Shown piece after piece: positions 53,024-60,186 of a stretch of 64,000 nucleotides of DNA (its first letter is position 1; every line of letters begins with the position of its first letter). Source of the stretch: Rhizobium tibeticum (GTDB lineage Bacteria > Pseudomonadota > Alphaproteobacteria > Rhizobiales > Rhizobiaceae); NCBI RefSeq assembly GCF_900110205.1, contig NZ_FOCV01000004.1:62001-126000 (forward strand), read 5' to 3'. A program made the position numbers and the translations under genes. Below the pieces are notes generated by a model. The model worked only from the letters and a program-made list of their open reading frames with translations, did not search any database and was not told the DNA's origin.

Positions 53024-53060
53024 AGAAAAGCGCCCGGCGGTTTCCAGGCGCTTCTCTTTC
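53024..53060. terminator. Bidirectional terminator between GST and DUF2147 genes
   Basis: AGAAAAGCGCC pairs with GGCGCTTCTCT (core AAGCGCC 53028-53034 with GGCGCTT 53047-53053). A CTCTTTC follows on the plus strand, and GCTTTTCT is on the minus strand. Confidence 0.65.
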
Positions 53061-53073
53061 CGGTTCGTTCTTT

Positions 53074-53412
53074 TTACAGGCGGGTCCAGGTCTGCGATTT
53101 GCAGAGCACGCTGAGGACGCACCCCTTCATCTTCAGCGAATTTCCGAGAAGGTTGCCCGATCCGCTGTAGGTCTTGTCGTTGGCCGGATCCGTGATCTGG
53201 CCGGTATAGGTGACGCCGCTTCCTGCAAGCGTTCCAATCTTCTTGCCGGCATACTTGCCTGACTTCAGCACGATGCAGTAGCTGCCGCCGCACGATGCAA
53301 TATGGGCCGTATCGCCCGCAGCCGTCTTCCAGTTGCCGACGATCGGCTCGTCTGCAAAGGCTGCCCCGGCGGCAAGCACCAATGCGCCAGCGAGAATAAG
53401 TGTGCGGATCAT
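53074..53412 (-). CDS. DUF2147 exported protein
   Basis: A 112-residue protein from ATG 53412 with GGAGGAACG upstream. It has a signal peptide (about 1-20, LILAGALVLAAGAAFA) and the DUF2147 start EPIVGNWKTAAGDTAHIASCGGSYC. Four cysteines in the mature part (SCGGSYC and GCVLSVLC) suggest two disulfides. The family resembles lipocalin-like periplasmic proteins of unknown ligand. A LiuR-like half-conserved motif lies 40 bp upstream of the start. Confidence 0.85.
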   Translation of the reverse strand: MIRTLILAGALVLAAGAAFADEPIVGNWKTAAGDTAHIASCGGSYCIVLKSGKYAGKKIGTLAGSGVTYTGQITDPANDKTYSGSGNLLGNSLKMKGCVLSVLCKSQTWTRL

Positions 53413-53847
53413 TCGTTCCTCCCTAATGTCCAGGCGCGAAAATATATGACGCGAACGTAAACGTAAATGTATTTTTCGCCATTCGGGACAACGGTTTTTC
53501 ATAACTCAGAAGCTTCGATATCTTCCACTTCACGCAAGGGGTAGTGATTTCGTGGTGAACGGAAGGTTGATTTTCAGATCTTAATATTCCGTAAAATTGT
53601 GTCGAAAATCCTTAATCTGCAGGGATCCCGATGTTTAACAAAAGACCAATTTTACCAAGCATTTGCACTTTGTTTGTCTCAAATTAATCATGCATTTTAG
53701 GCGTTTTTTGAAAGCCCCTTGGCATAGTGGAGCCATCAAACGAGCGGGGCAAACCCGCCGAACCGAAGGGTACTAAAGCCGCGATAGACGGCAGGTCCCA
53801 AAGGTAAAACAGGGTAAGTCGACAACAGGCTAAACAGGGACAAACCG
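53413..53847 (+). other. 435-bp non-coding stretch, AT-rich with a structured segment before the Sel1 gene
   Basis: This holds no supported gene. The part near 53452-53467 has CGAACGTAAACGTAAA, a LiuR-like motif before the DUF2147 gene. From 53500 to 53710 it is AT-rich, contrasting with flanks. From 53714 two exclusive hairpins can form: GCCCC (53714-53718) with GGGGC (53746-53750), or GCGGG (53744-53748) with CCCGC (53754-53758). A small RNA or long 5' leader is possible. Confidence 0.4.
53452..53467 (-). promoter_or_regulatory. LiuR-like motif upstream of the DUF2147 gene
   Basis: Minus-strand TTTACGTTTACGTTCG shares TTnACGTTTACGT with the site upstream of ETF-QO (31645-31661), but the right half is poorly conserved. 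CATATATTTT follows about 10 bp later as a possible -10. Evidence is motif similarity only. Confidence 0.3.
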
Positions 53848-54114
53848 ATGGCACGCTTCGAAATGCACAATGCTGAAATGGCCACCATGGGTGGCGAGAA
53901 CAACGCCGACATCTTCTGCGAAATGGGTCTGATGTATGCGACCGGCCGCGGCTGCGCCGTCGATCTAGTGGCCGCTCACAAGTGGCTGAATATCGCGGCG
54001 ATCAAGGGCAACGACCGCGCCGCGGAGCTTCGCGCCGACGTTGCTGCAAGCATGGACAAGATGCAGCTCGTAGAGGCGCTACGTGCTGCTCGCGAATGGA
54101 TGACGATCCACTGA
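53848..54114 (+). CDS. Small Sel1-repeat protein
   Basis: An 88-residue protein, ATG 53848 with AGGGAC upstream. One Sel1/TPR-like repeat (about 22-55) reads FCEMGLMYATGRGCAVDLVA then AHKWLNIAAIKGN. The C-terminal helix is LVEALRAAREWM. There is no signal peptide, so it is probably cytosolic. Sel1 proteins mediate protein contacts; known rhizobial examples are larger. It is preceded by a long structured leader and followed by hairpins. Confidence 0.75.
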   Translation: MARFEMHNAEMATMGGENNADIFCEMGLMYATGRGCAVDLVAAHKWLNIAAIKGNDRAAELRADVAASMDKMQLVEALRAAREWMTIH

Positions 54115-54123
54115 GGACCGCCT

Positions 54124-54141
54124 GCCCGCTAACGCGCGGGC
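54124..54141 (+). terminator. Hairpin after the Sel1 gene
   Basis: GCCCGC (54124-54129) pairs with GCGGGC (54136-54141) over a 6-nt loop, 10 bp after the stop. No T-run follows. Confidence 0.4.
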
Positions 54142-54207
54142 GAAACCGATAACAACCTCAAAAGAGGGGTAGGGAGGCGCTTTGGACGGACCGATGCCAC
54201 GAACAGC

Positions 54208-54241
54208 AACCGCGACCGGCAGGAACAAGGCCGGCGCGGTT
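54208..54241. terminator. Hairpin in front of the hisC-like stop
   Basis: AACCGCGACCGGC (54208-54220) pairs with GCCGGCGCGGTT (54230-54241) except for one bulged A. It lies between the convergent Sel1 and aminotransferase genes; no strong T-run on either strand. Confidence 0.5.
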
Positions 54242-54248
54242 CCTTGCA

Positions 54249-55361
54249 TTAACCCAGCGCCTTGAGCACCTGCGGCAATGCTTCCTCGAAAAGCGCCATG
54301 TCGGCCTCCGGTCCGACGCTGACGCGGATGCAGCGATTGAGCGGAGCCACACCCGGCATGCGGATGAAGACGCCGTGCTGCATCAGGCCATCGACGATGG
54401 CACGGGCATAGGTGCCGTCGCGTCCGGCATCGATCGCAACGAAATTCGTCGCGGAGGCGAGCGGAAGCAGCTCGTTGGCCTTGGCAATACCGGCGATCCG
54501 GTCACGCGCGCCGTGGATATTGGCCACCACCTCGGCGAGATAGGCCTGATCCTTGAGTGCGGCCAGCGCAGCGACCGTTGCCAGCCGGTTCATGCCGAAA
54601 TGATTGCGGATCTTGTCGAAAGCGCGCGCCGTACCGGGCGTCGAAATGACGTAACCGACCCTGGCGCCGGCGAGGCCGTAGGCTTTCGAGAAGGTGCGCG
54701 TGCGCACGATGTTGGGCAGCTCGATCAGTGCGTCGGTCGAGGGCAGAGATCCTGCCGGCCCGGTTTCGCTGTAGGCCTCGTCGAGGACGAGCATGGTGGT
54801 TTCCGGCAGCGCACGAGCAAATGCGACGATGCTTTCGGCATCCCACCAGCTTCCCATGGGATTGTCCGGATTGGCGAAATAGACCAGAGGCGCGTTCCCG
54901 CGCTTGACGGCCTCAAGGAGACCGTCGAGATCCTCGCGGTCGCTCGCGTAAGGCACGGTGACGAGCCGCCCGCCGAAGCCGGTAACGTGGAAATTGAAGG
55001 TTGGATAGCCACCGAGCGATGTCACGACAGGTGCCCCCGGCTCGATCACGAGCCGTACGATCTGGCCGAGCAGTTCGTCGATGCCGCCGCCGATCGCGAC
55101 AGAGTCGATTCCGACGCCGAGATGGTTGGCAAGTGCTTCCCTAAGCACGTAGTTTTCAGGATCGTTGTATTTCCATATCTCGCCAGCCTGCTCACGCATG
55201 GCGGCGAGCACCGACGGGGCAGGGCCGAAGCCATTCTCGTTGGCGCCTATGCGCGCCTTGACCTGGAGGCCGCGCTGACGTTCGATCGCTTCTGGGCCGA
55301 CGAAAGGAACGGTGGAGGGAAGGGCGCTAGCAAGCGGCGTGAAGCGCGAGAAGGCGGACAT
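54249..55361 (-). CDS. HisC-like PLP-dependent aminotransferase
   Basis: A 370-residue fold-type I aminotransferase. It has ARIGANENGFGPAPSVLAA, the NPDNPMGSW motif, VLDEAYSETG and the PLP lysine in RTFSKAYGLAGARVGYVI, then an arginine near the C-terminus (NRCIRVSVG) for the substrate carboxylate or phosphate. This is the histidinol-phosphate aminotransferase family, but there are no his genes nearby. It could be a second HisC or an aromatic aminotransferase. ATG 55361 is used. Confidence 0.82.
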   Translation of the reverse strand: MSAFSRFTPLASALPSTVPFVGPEAIERQRGLQVKARIGANENGFGPAPSVLAAMREQAGEIWKYNDPENYVLREALANHLGVGIDSVAIGGGIDELLGQIVRLVIEPGAPVVTSLGGYPTFNFHVTGFGGRLVTVPYASDREDLDGLLEAVKRGNAPLVYFANPDNPMGSWWDAESIVAFARALPETTMLVLDEAYSETGPAGSLPSTDALIELPNIVRTRTFSKAYGLAGARVGYVISTPGTARAFDKIRNHFGMNRLATVAALAALKDQAYLAEVVANIHGARDRIAGIAKANELLPLASATNFVAIDAGRDGTYARAIVDGLMQHGVFIRMPGVAPLNRCIRVSVGPEADMALFEEALPQVLKALG

Positions 55362-55454
55362 GCTGGGGCAATTTCCTGGATGCTGTGAAAAATCGGACCG
55401 ACAATAGGCCCTGCTGCCGCCAAGGCAAGAAACATTATTCCAGGTCCAGGCGAT

Positions 55455-55850
55455 TTACATGCGCACGGCGCCGCGAGCCTCGATAGCTTCCACATTGCCG
55501 CTCATGAAGTCGGCGCGAACGACTCGACGCAGAACTTCGGGCTCGATCGTATTGATGAACCGGACGCCGATCCGTTCGTTGTTGCGATAGACTTCGGCGC
55601 AACCGATGCGATAGGCAAGGCCAAGAATATTGAGGTAGTAGTGCTTCGGCAGGCCTGCGGTCGATGACACGATAAACGTGGCGCCACCGCGCGAGATATC
55701 GACGATCTCCGCACTGCGAATGGAGATACCGGTGAGGCAGGGTCGCACCGCGACGATCCGGGCTGGGCGCCTTACGTTGAATTGTTCCCAACGCGTCTCG
55801 TAAACCGCGGATTTTACGGTCGCAAGGTGTGTGGCGCGAAGCATCGACAT
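55455..55850 (-). CDS. PilZ-domain protein (canonical motif)
   Basis: A 131-residue protein consisting of a PilZ domain (about 20-120). The RxxxR-type arginines are at R28/R29 (VRRPARIV), and the D51-I-S53-R-G-G56 motif gives the D/NxSxxG signature, so binding of cyclic di-GMP is plausible. It resembles a second, degenerate protein at 57578-57922 over its whole length. There is no output domain. Position next to the aminotransferase gives no hint of target. Confidence 0.8.
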   Translation of the reverse strand: MSMLRATHLATVKSAVYETRWEQFNVRRPARIVAVRPCLTGISIRSAEIVDISRGGATFIVSSTAGLPKHYYLNILGLAYRIGCAEVYRNNERIGVRFINTIEPEVLRRVVRADFMSGNVEAIEARGAVRM

Positions 55851-56133
55851 CCCGCGTGTCTCCCTTGAACCAAGGTGATCCCGGTCCTCTTCGATTGGAG
55901 CCTCACACGAATGCTTTGCGCAATTGTCAAAGAAGAAAATACAATTTTAGCGATGCGGCCTTTTTCTGCCCGCTTAGAGCCTTTCTGACTATATCGCCTT
56001 TACGCGCCGATCGCCTTGGATCGCCAAGCACCGTCATTGTCGCGAAATGTCATCGAACTCTTTGCCGGCCCGCACGTTTGCATAATTGTCGGAGACGTCC
56101 GGCGCTCCAAAATTGTAAAGCGAGGAAATCACA

Positions 56134-56580
56134 ATGGTTGATGTCAGAGTTCCGTCGAAATCGTGGGTGGTCGTTTGCGATGGTGCCAAGGCATTGATCC
56201 TGCGGAACGCAGGCGATGTGGAATTGATGAACCTCAAGGTTGAGGAGATCTTGAGCCAGCCTAATGAACCGGACCGCGAAATAGGCACCGACAAACCGGG
56301 TCGAACCCACGCGGCCGATGGGCAGAGCGCTCGTGCTGTGGAGCAAACGGATTGGCACGAGCAGGCCGAAGCCGCGTTTCTGAAGCAGGTTGCCGCAAAG
56401 ATGGATGAACTGGTGCGCGAAAAGAACGCGCGTCGGATCATTCTGGTTGCGCCGCCAAAGGCACTCGGTACGCTACGCGGCAATCTGACGGCCGATGTTC
56501 AGGCTGCGATTTCGGCTGAGGTGCCGAAGGATTATATCAATCTGCCGGTTGACCAGATAGAGCGGCATCTGGCCGCCTGA
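56134..56580 (+). CDS. Host attachment family protein (PF10116)
   Basis: A 148-residue protein beginning with the family pattern SWVVVCDGAKALILRNAG, then EQTDWHEQAEAAFLKQVAAKM and IILVAPPKALGTLRGNL. The fold resembles eRF1 domain 3/baeRF proteins. Relatives in Agrobacterium were named for attachment to host cells; whether it acts that way or on ribosomes is open. GAGGAAATCAC upstream supports ATG 56134. It is convergent with a short LysR gene 2 bp away. Confidence 0.85.
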   Translation: MVDVRVPSKSWVVVCDGAKALILRNAGDVELMNLKVEEILSQPNEPDREIGTDKPGRTHAADGQSARAVEQTDWHEQAEAAFLKQVAAKMDELVREKNARRIILVAPPKALGTLRGNLTADVQAAISAEVPKDYINLPVDQIERHLAA

Positions 56581-56582
56581 CG

Positions 56583-57278
56583 CTATATTGTACAAGTGTG
56601 GGTTTTACCTGTGCTGCCGGTTCTCAGCCCCTGGCGCACCCCCTGCAGCATATGCGGCGTATTCGTCCAGCCTGTGATCCAATAATCCGGTTGCTCGAAT
56701 GTCCACTTGTCGGCTGGCGTCGTGGCGATGTCGGTGCCGAGTGAAATCCAGTTGCGGTTGCGATCGTCGAAGCTGCGTGCCTGGTAAACGGCATGTGCAA
56801 CGGTGACGGATCGGCGGATGGCAACATTGCCGCTGTCGGGGCGGCTATGGCGTATGGCGATGTGCGCCTCGCGATAGGTGAAGTCGACGCCGGCATCGCA
56901 AGTCTTGTAGCACATGCGAAAAGCGTCCTTCGGGGTCCAGACGTTGGCAAGGCGGGAAGCGATAAAGCGTGATGTCCAGCTGTCCGCGGCCATTGAGACG
57001 ATGGGAAACGTCAGGACTTCGCCCCGCCAATCCGCAATGGACTGGGCTGCTTCCTGCATCAAGCGCACCCGCTCGAGGAGCGCAACGCCGTCCTTGGCCA
57101 GCAAGTATCCGGTCGGGCCGCGACTGAAGAGCGCGCGTCCCGTCGCGCGCTCCAGTGCCAGCATGCGACGGCCGATCGTAGGCGCGCTGAGGCCGGTTTG
57201 CGTTGCCGCAGCCGAGAGCCCGCCGCCGGTCGCGACATGAAAGAACAGTTGCAGATCGTCCCAACTCGCATCCTTCAT
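56583..57278 (-). CDS. LysR-type regulator with short C-terminus
   Basis: A 231-residue protein. The winged helix (about 6-65, LQLFFHVATGGGLSAAATQTG then SAPTIGRRMLALERATG) is intact. The effector domain stops after HMLQGVRQG with a tail RTGSTGKTHTCTI unlike the family. Full-length LysR proteins run about 60 residues further through a second Rossmann lobe. The stop falls 3 bp from the convergent gene, so the end may have been lost by rearrangement. It may still bind DNA. Confidence 0.75.
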   Translation of the reverse strand: MKDASWDDLQLFFHVATGGGLSAAATQTGLSAPTIGRRMLALERATGRALFSRGPTGYLLAKDGVALLERVRLMQEAAQSIADWRGEVLTFPIVSMAADSWTSRFIASRLANVWTPKDAFRMCYKTCDAGVDFTYREAHIAIRHSRPDSGNVAIRRSVTVAHAVYQARSFDDRNRNWISLGTDIATTPADKWTFEQPDYWITGWTNTPHMLQGVRQGLRTGSTGKTHTCTI

Positions 57279-57368
57279 GGATGAAAACCCCCTTTCTCCT
57301 GTGCGTCTACATCAAGAGCACCGGACGACTTAGCTCAGTCACTCCAGCAATAGATGGAGGCTGAAGCA

Positions 57369-57608
57369 ATGGATCTCAACTGGGTGGCTCTCTGGAATGC
57401 GTTTCAAGTTTGTGGTCGGAAAGTTCGCCGGGATCGGTTCGCCGACCCGCTCGAAGGGCCGGAATGGCAGGACCTTCAACTGATCGTTCGGTTCATCGCC
57501 TGGCGGGCCGCAAGGCGCAGTGCCGCGAGAAGCGCCGCGCTTTCGCAGGCGAAGTGTGAGAGCGGGCCGGATCGAGGCTACGTTTCGAAGTTCAGCCTCA
57601 AGACGTGA
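57369..57608 (+). CDS. Small basic hypothetical protein
   Basis: A 79-residue frame from ATG 57369, which has GGAGG 8 bp upstream. The sequence starts MDLNWVALWNAF and has a strongly basic Arg/Ala-rich helix (about 45-65). Family unknown. It overlaps the 3' end of the convergent PilZ-like gene by 31 bp, which lowers confidence in the C-terminus, although the start signal is good. Confidence 0.45.
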   Translation: MDLNWVALWNAFQVCGRKVRRDRFADPLEGPEWQDLQLIVRFIAWRAARRSAARSAALSQAKCESGPDRGYVSKFSLKT

Positions 57609-57922
57609 TGCAGGAATTCCGGATTGATCAACATGTTGAAGCTGATCGTCACAAGGTCGCCCTCGCGCTTGACCACCGTCGAGCCGATCTCGTCATGGAT
57701 GCCGAGGATCTCGAGGAAGAAGTGGTTCGGGACCTCGAGGTTCGGATTGACCTCCAGCACCGCGCCCGCAAGCGTGATGGTGCGGATCAGGCAGCGGACC
57801 TGCGTTCCCGTGCTGAGGTGATGCCCGACGAAGATGATCTTGCCGGGGCGGTCGAGCGCAAACTCCCGGTAAGCCTGCTCGGGCTGCGGGTGCTCTGTGT
57901 CGAGGTGCATCTGAAAGGCCAT
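57578..57922 (-). CDS. PilZ-like protein with degenerate c-di-GMP motif
   Basis: A 114-residue protein that aligns over its length with the PilZ protein at 55455-55850: RPGKIIFVGHHLSTGTQVRCLI, then NHFFLEILGIHDEIGSTVV and INPEFLHHVLRLNFE, match its paralogue closely. In place of DISRGGA it has TITLAGA (48-54), so the Asp and the Ser are both Thr, and one Gly is Ala. The DRPGKI segment keeps one arginine. Loss of nucleotide binding is an inference. ATG 57922 is used. Confidence 0.7.
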   Translation of the reverse strand: MAFQMHLDTEHPQPEQAYREFALDRPGKIIFVGHHLSTGTQVRCLIRTITLAGAVLEVNPNLEVPNHFFLEILGIHDEIGSTVVKREGDLVTISFNMLINPEFLHHVLRLNFET

Positions 57923-58265
57923 GGTAGCCTCCGCTTGTTGTAGGTTTCGAGACTAGCGCAAGATTGCTGACAACTTCTGAATAATCTCCCTACAATCCGA
58001 GGCTTATGCCTGTCTGGAGAGCAGAATGCGTCATTATTGGGCAGGGATGGGCGGTCGCTGAGGTTTAGGCGCCGCTTGACAGCCCGCTGTCCTTCCAGCA
58101 TATCGGGCGTGGCTCGAGGCGCCGGCCGCTCGCGGACGACAAGTCCATGGTGAAGTCCTCGACAAGACCAGTCACAGCCAATTTGGTGCAGGTGCATGCT
58201 GACTGCAGGCAATGCGAGCTCCCTTGTACAGGTCGAAATGGCATGCCTTCCGAAAGGCTGAATCC
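57923..58265. other. Gene-free stretch between PilZ-like and glyoxalase-related genes
   Basis: I see no supported gene or RNA in this 343-bp region. A short minus-strand frame near 58065-58150 lacks a ribosome binding site and recognisable sequence. The region should contain the divergent promoters of both flanking genes. Confidence 0.35.
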
Positions 58266-58709
58266 GTGACCATTGCATATCCGACAATCGAAGAACTGAA
58301 ATCGCAAGCCAGACGCCTTCGCCATGCCATGGAAACACGCGGCACTGTGATCTCTCACAGCGCCGTGCTCGAACTCGTTGCCCAGCAGCACGGCGTGCGC
58401 GACTGGAATACGCTCTCCGCACTCGCCACTCGGCGGAACGACGAGCCAATCGCCGCCATCTCCGTCGGCTCCCTGGTGCACGGCCGCTATCTGAACCAGC
58501 CGTTCACCGGCAAGGTGCTCGCGCTTGCGGGGCAGCCGGGAGGCGGGCTCCACAAGATCACCATCCACTTCGACGAACCGGTGGATGTCGTGACCTTCGA
58601 GAGCTTTTCCGCCTTCCGTCAGCGAATCAATGCGCAGATCGACGGCAACGGCGTATCGCCGCGCAAGACGTCGAACGGCGTTCCGCATCTCGTGCTCGAC
58701 ATCCAGTGA
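58266..58709 (+). CDS. Glyoxalase-superfamily-related protein
   Basis: A 147-residue protein from GTG 58266 with AAAGG about 8 bp upstream; a start at 58212 is possible but adds a basic tail. The N-terminal segment (about 5-55) reads IEELKSQARRLRHAMETRG and LVAQQHGVRDWNTLSAL, the helical region found in proteins annotated as glyoxalase-superfamily (PF20066). The C-terminal half is beta-rich (GSLVHGRYLNQPFTGKVLAL). Function is unknown. The next gene, a cysteine-rich small protein, is convergent 5 bp away. Confidence 0.7.
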   Translation: MTIAYPTIEELKSQARRLRHAMETRGTVISHSAVLELVAQQHGVRDWNTLSALATRRNDEPIAAISVGSLVHGRYLNQPFTGKVLALAGQPGGGLHKITIHFDEPVDVVTFESFSAFRQRINAQIDGNGVSPRKTSNGVPHLVLDIQ

Positions 58710-58714
58710 GGCAC

Positions 58715-58873
58715 CTAGTCTTTGCCAGGCGCGTTGCTTGCGGCTGCCGAGGCCTCCTTCAAGGCCTCAGCACATTCCCGACAGCAAACCTCGACGGTTT
58801 TCCCGCCGAGTTTCACGCTGATGGTGTCGGGGCCGAGTTCACAGTCGCAGGCGGCACATGTGGTCTTCTTCAT
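58715..58873 (-). CDS. 52-residue cysteine-rich TRASH-like small protein
   Basis: On the minus strand, ATG 58873 follows GGAGGAT at ideal spacing. The protein begins MKKTTCAACDCEL and has VEVCCRECAEALKEA near residues 28-42. Cysteines are at 6, 9, 11, 30, 31 and 34, giving CxxCxC and CCxxC, the metal-binding knuckle of TRASH-like or YHS-like domains. The spacing between cysteine groups is like a single treble-clef zinc or copper site. It lies near an AraC regulator on the same strand. Too short for most gene finders. Confidence 0.7.
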   Translation of the reverse strand: MKKTTCAACDCELGPDTISVKLGGKTVEVCCRECAEALKEASAAASNAPGKD

Positions 58874-58959
58874 GGGATTATCCTCCGTTTGCAGTCCCGG
58901 CTTGGGACGATGCCATCAGAGCATTCCACCCACAGGACCGCTGTCGAAATCTTTAGCGA

Positions 58960-59802
58960 TCATGCCCGCAAGCGCGCTGCGCGCTGGAATTCCGCTGGCG
59001 TCTGGCCGAAGGCCTGCCGGAAGGACGATGCGAAATGGCTGTGGCTGGAGAAGCCAAGATCGAGCCCGAGCGCCGTCAGATCCTCATACCTGCCGAGCAG
59101 ATCGAGCGCACGGGCAAGGCGCAGCCGCAACTGGTAGCGATAGAGCGGCGTCGCCTCCACTTGCTGGAAGACCTGGGTGAGATAGACCGGGGAGACGCCA
59201 ACCTCTGCCGCAACATCGCTGAGCGTCCAGCGTCGCGAAAGATCGCAAGAGAGCACGAGCTTTGCGCGGTCGACGAGTTTCTGACGGCCGACGCTTGCAG
59301 CTGCGCCGTGCGAAGTCTGCTCCCCGAGCGAACGTCGCACCAACGTGAGAGCCAATGTCTCCGCCTCCAGGGTTTCGGCGGCGCCTCGATGCAGACCATG
59401 GCGAAGCAGCGCAACGAGCGCTTGCGCGCGCGGGTCGATGCGTCGCCGCTGGCGATGGAAGGAGACCGGAATGGAGGATTGCAACTGCTCTTTGGGGGCA
59501 AGTTCTGCCAACAGCGCCTCATCGATCGCAAGATCGAGGCAGGCATCCCCGCCCTCGACCGGATGGCTGATCCGATAGCCTTGCGAGGCGTTGAAGAACA
59601 GCACCTGATTGGCTTCCGCGACGGTGTCGTTACGTCCGACATGGCGCATGAAGACGCCGCGATAGGGATAAACCAAGCTGGTCTTGTGCGCGCATTCTTC
59701 ATCGCTTTTGTGGCGGCACTCGCCGCTGCAGACGACATCGCGAATCGCGATCGTTTTCGTCCTCAACAGCAGGGCGCTCGAGAATTGCGACATCAGCTTC
59801 AT
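58960..59802 (-). CDS. AraC-family transcriptional regulator
   Basis: A 280-residue protein. The N-terminal domain (about 20-150) has a cupin-like ligand part with three early cysteines (VCSGECRHKSDEECAHKT) that may bind metal. The C-terminal double helix-turn-helix (about 185-275) has LSDVAAEVGVSPVYLTQVFQ and the second-helix signature DLGFSSHSHFASSFRQAFGQ. Targets are unknown; the cysteine cluster and the neighbouring cysteine-rich protein hint at redox or metal sensing. Confidence 0.87.
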   Translation of the reverse strand: MKLMSQFSSALLLRTKTIAIRDVVCSGECRHKSDEECAHKTSLVYPYRGVFMRHVGRNDTVAEANQVLFFNASQGYRISHPVEGGDACLDLAIDEALLAELAPKEQLQSSIPVSFHRQRRRIDPRAQALVALLRHGLHRGAAETLEAETLALTLVRRSLGEQTSHGAAASVGRQKLVDRAKLVLSCDLSRRWTLSDVAAEVGVSPVYLTQVFQQVEATPLYRYQLRLRLARALDLLGRYEDLTALGLDLGFSSHSHFASSFRQAFGQTPAEFQRAARLRA

Positions 59803-59832
59803 TACCTTCTCGGACCGGGCAGGATCATCGGC

Positions 59833-60096
59833 CTATCCAATGCTACCACAATCATTGCGATTGCTAGACGAATGCCGGCTGTAGATATGGACATCGCTTC
59901 CGGTCTGACCACGGGAGAGGCCGATATCTTTCAGCTGTTCGTCGGAAAGCTCCAGCAGCGCATTACGATCTCGCCGTTCGGCCAGCTTGCGCACGCTCCA
60001 CCGGATCAGGCCGAGAAGCGTTGCGACCAACCATGGCCCGAACGCTTGCTTTGAAAAGGACCTGTGAAGGGGCAGTGTCTCGGTCGGGTGTCGCAT
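59833..60096 (-). CDS. DUF1127 small protein
   Basis: An 87-residue basic protein. The DUF1127 motif (about 33-63) reads RWSVRKLAERRDRNALLELS then DEQLKDIGLSR. An N-terminal hydrophobic part (about 20-32) precedes it. Small DUF1127 proteins in rhizobia and Agrobacterium affect phosphate and carbon metabolism and small-RNA control. It lies 30 bp upstream of the AraC gene on the same strand and may be co-transcribed. Confidence 0.8.
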   Translation of the reverse strand: MRHPTETLPLHRSFSKQAFGPWLVATLLGLIRWSVRKLAERRDRNALLELSDEQLKDIGLSRGQTGSDVHIYSRHSSSNRNDCGSIG

Positions 60097-60137
60097 GACA
60101 TTCCTCCATCCGTGGATGTTGATGGAGGAATTGAACC

Positions 60138-60156
60138 ATCAGCGCCTCTGCGGCGC
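60138..60156. terminator. Hairpin between iolB and DUF1127 genes
   Basis: AGCGCC and GGCGCT form a 6-bp stem around TCTGC in the 90-bp gap between iolB and the downstream DUF1127 gene (both minus strand). The T-run on the minus strand is absent, so termination is only possible. Confidence 0.3.
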
Positions 60157-60186
60157 TGTCAGATTATTTAGCGATCGTCATCTCGC

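Noticed and set aside
53761..53830. Glycine riboswitch upstream of the Sel1 gene
   Set aside because: CCGAAGGG and AGGTAAAACAGGG recall parts of the aptamer, but the flanking GGAGAG/CTCTC stem and the P3 order are missing, and the gene is unrelated to glycine.
57923..58265. Short minus-strand frame ending near 58065 as a gene
   Set aside because: No ribosome binding site, no family, and only open by virtue of overlapping the coding strand of the next gene.
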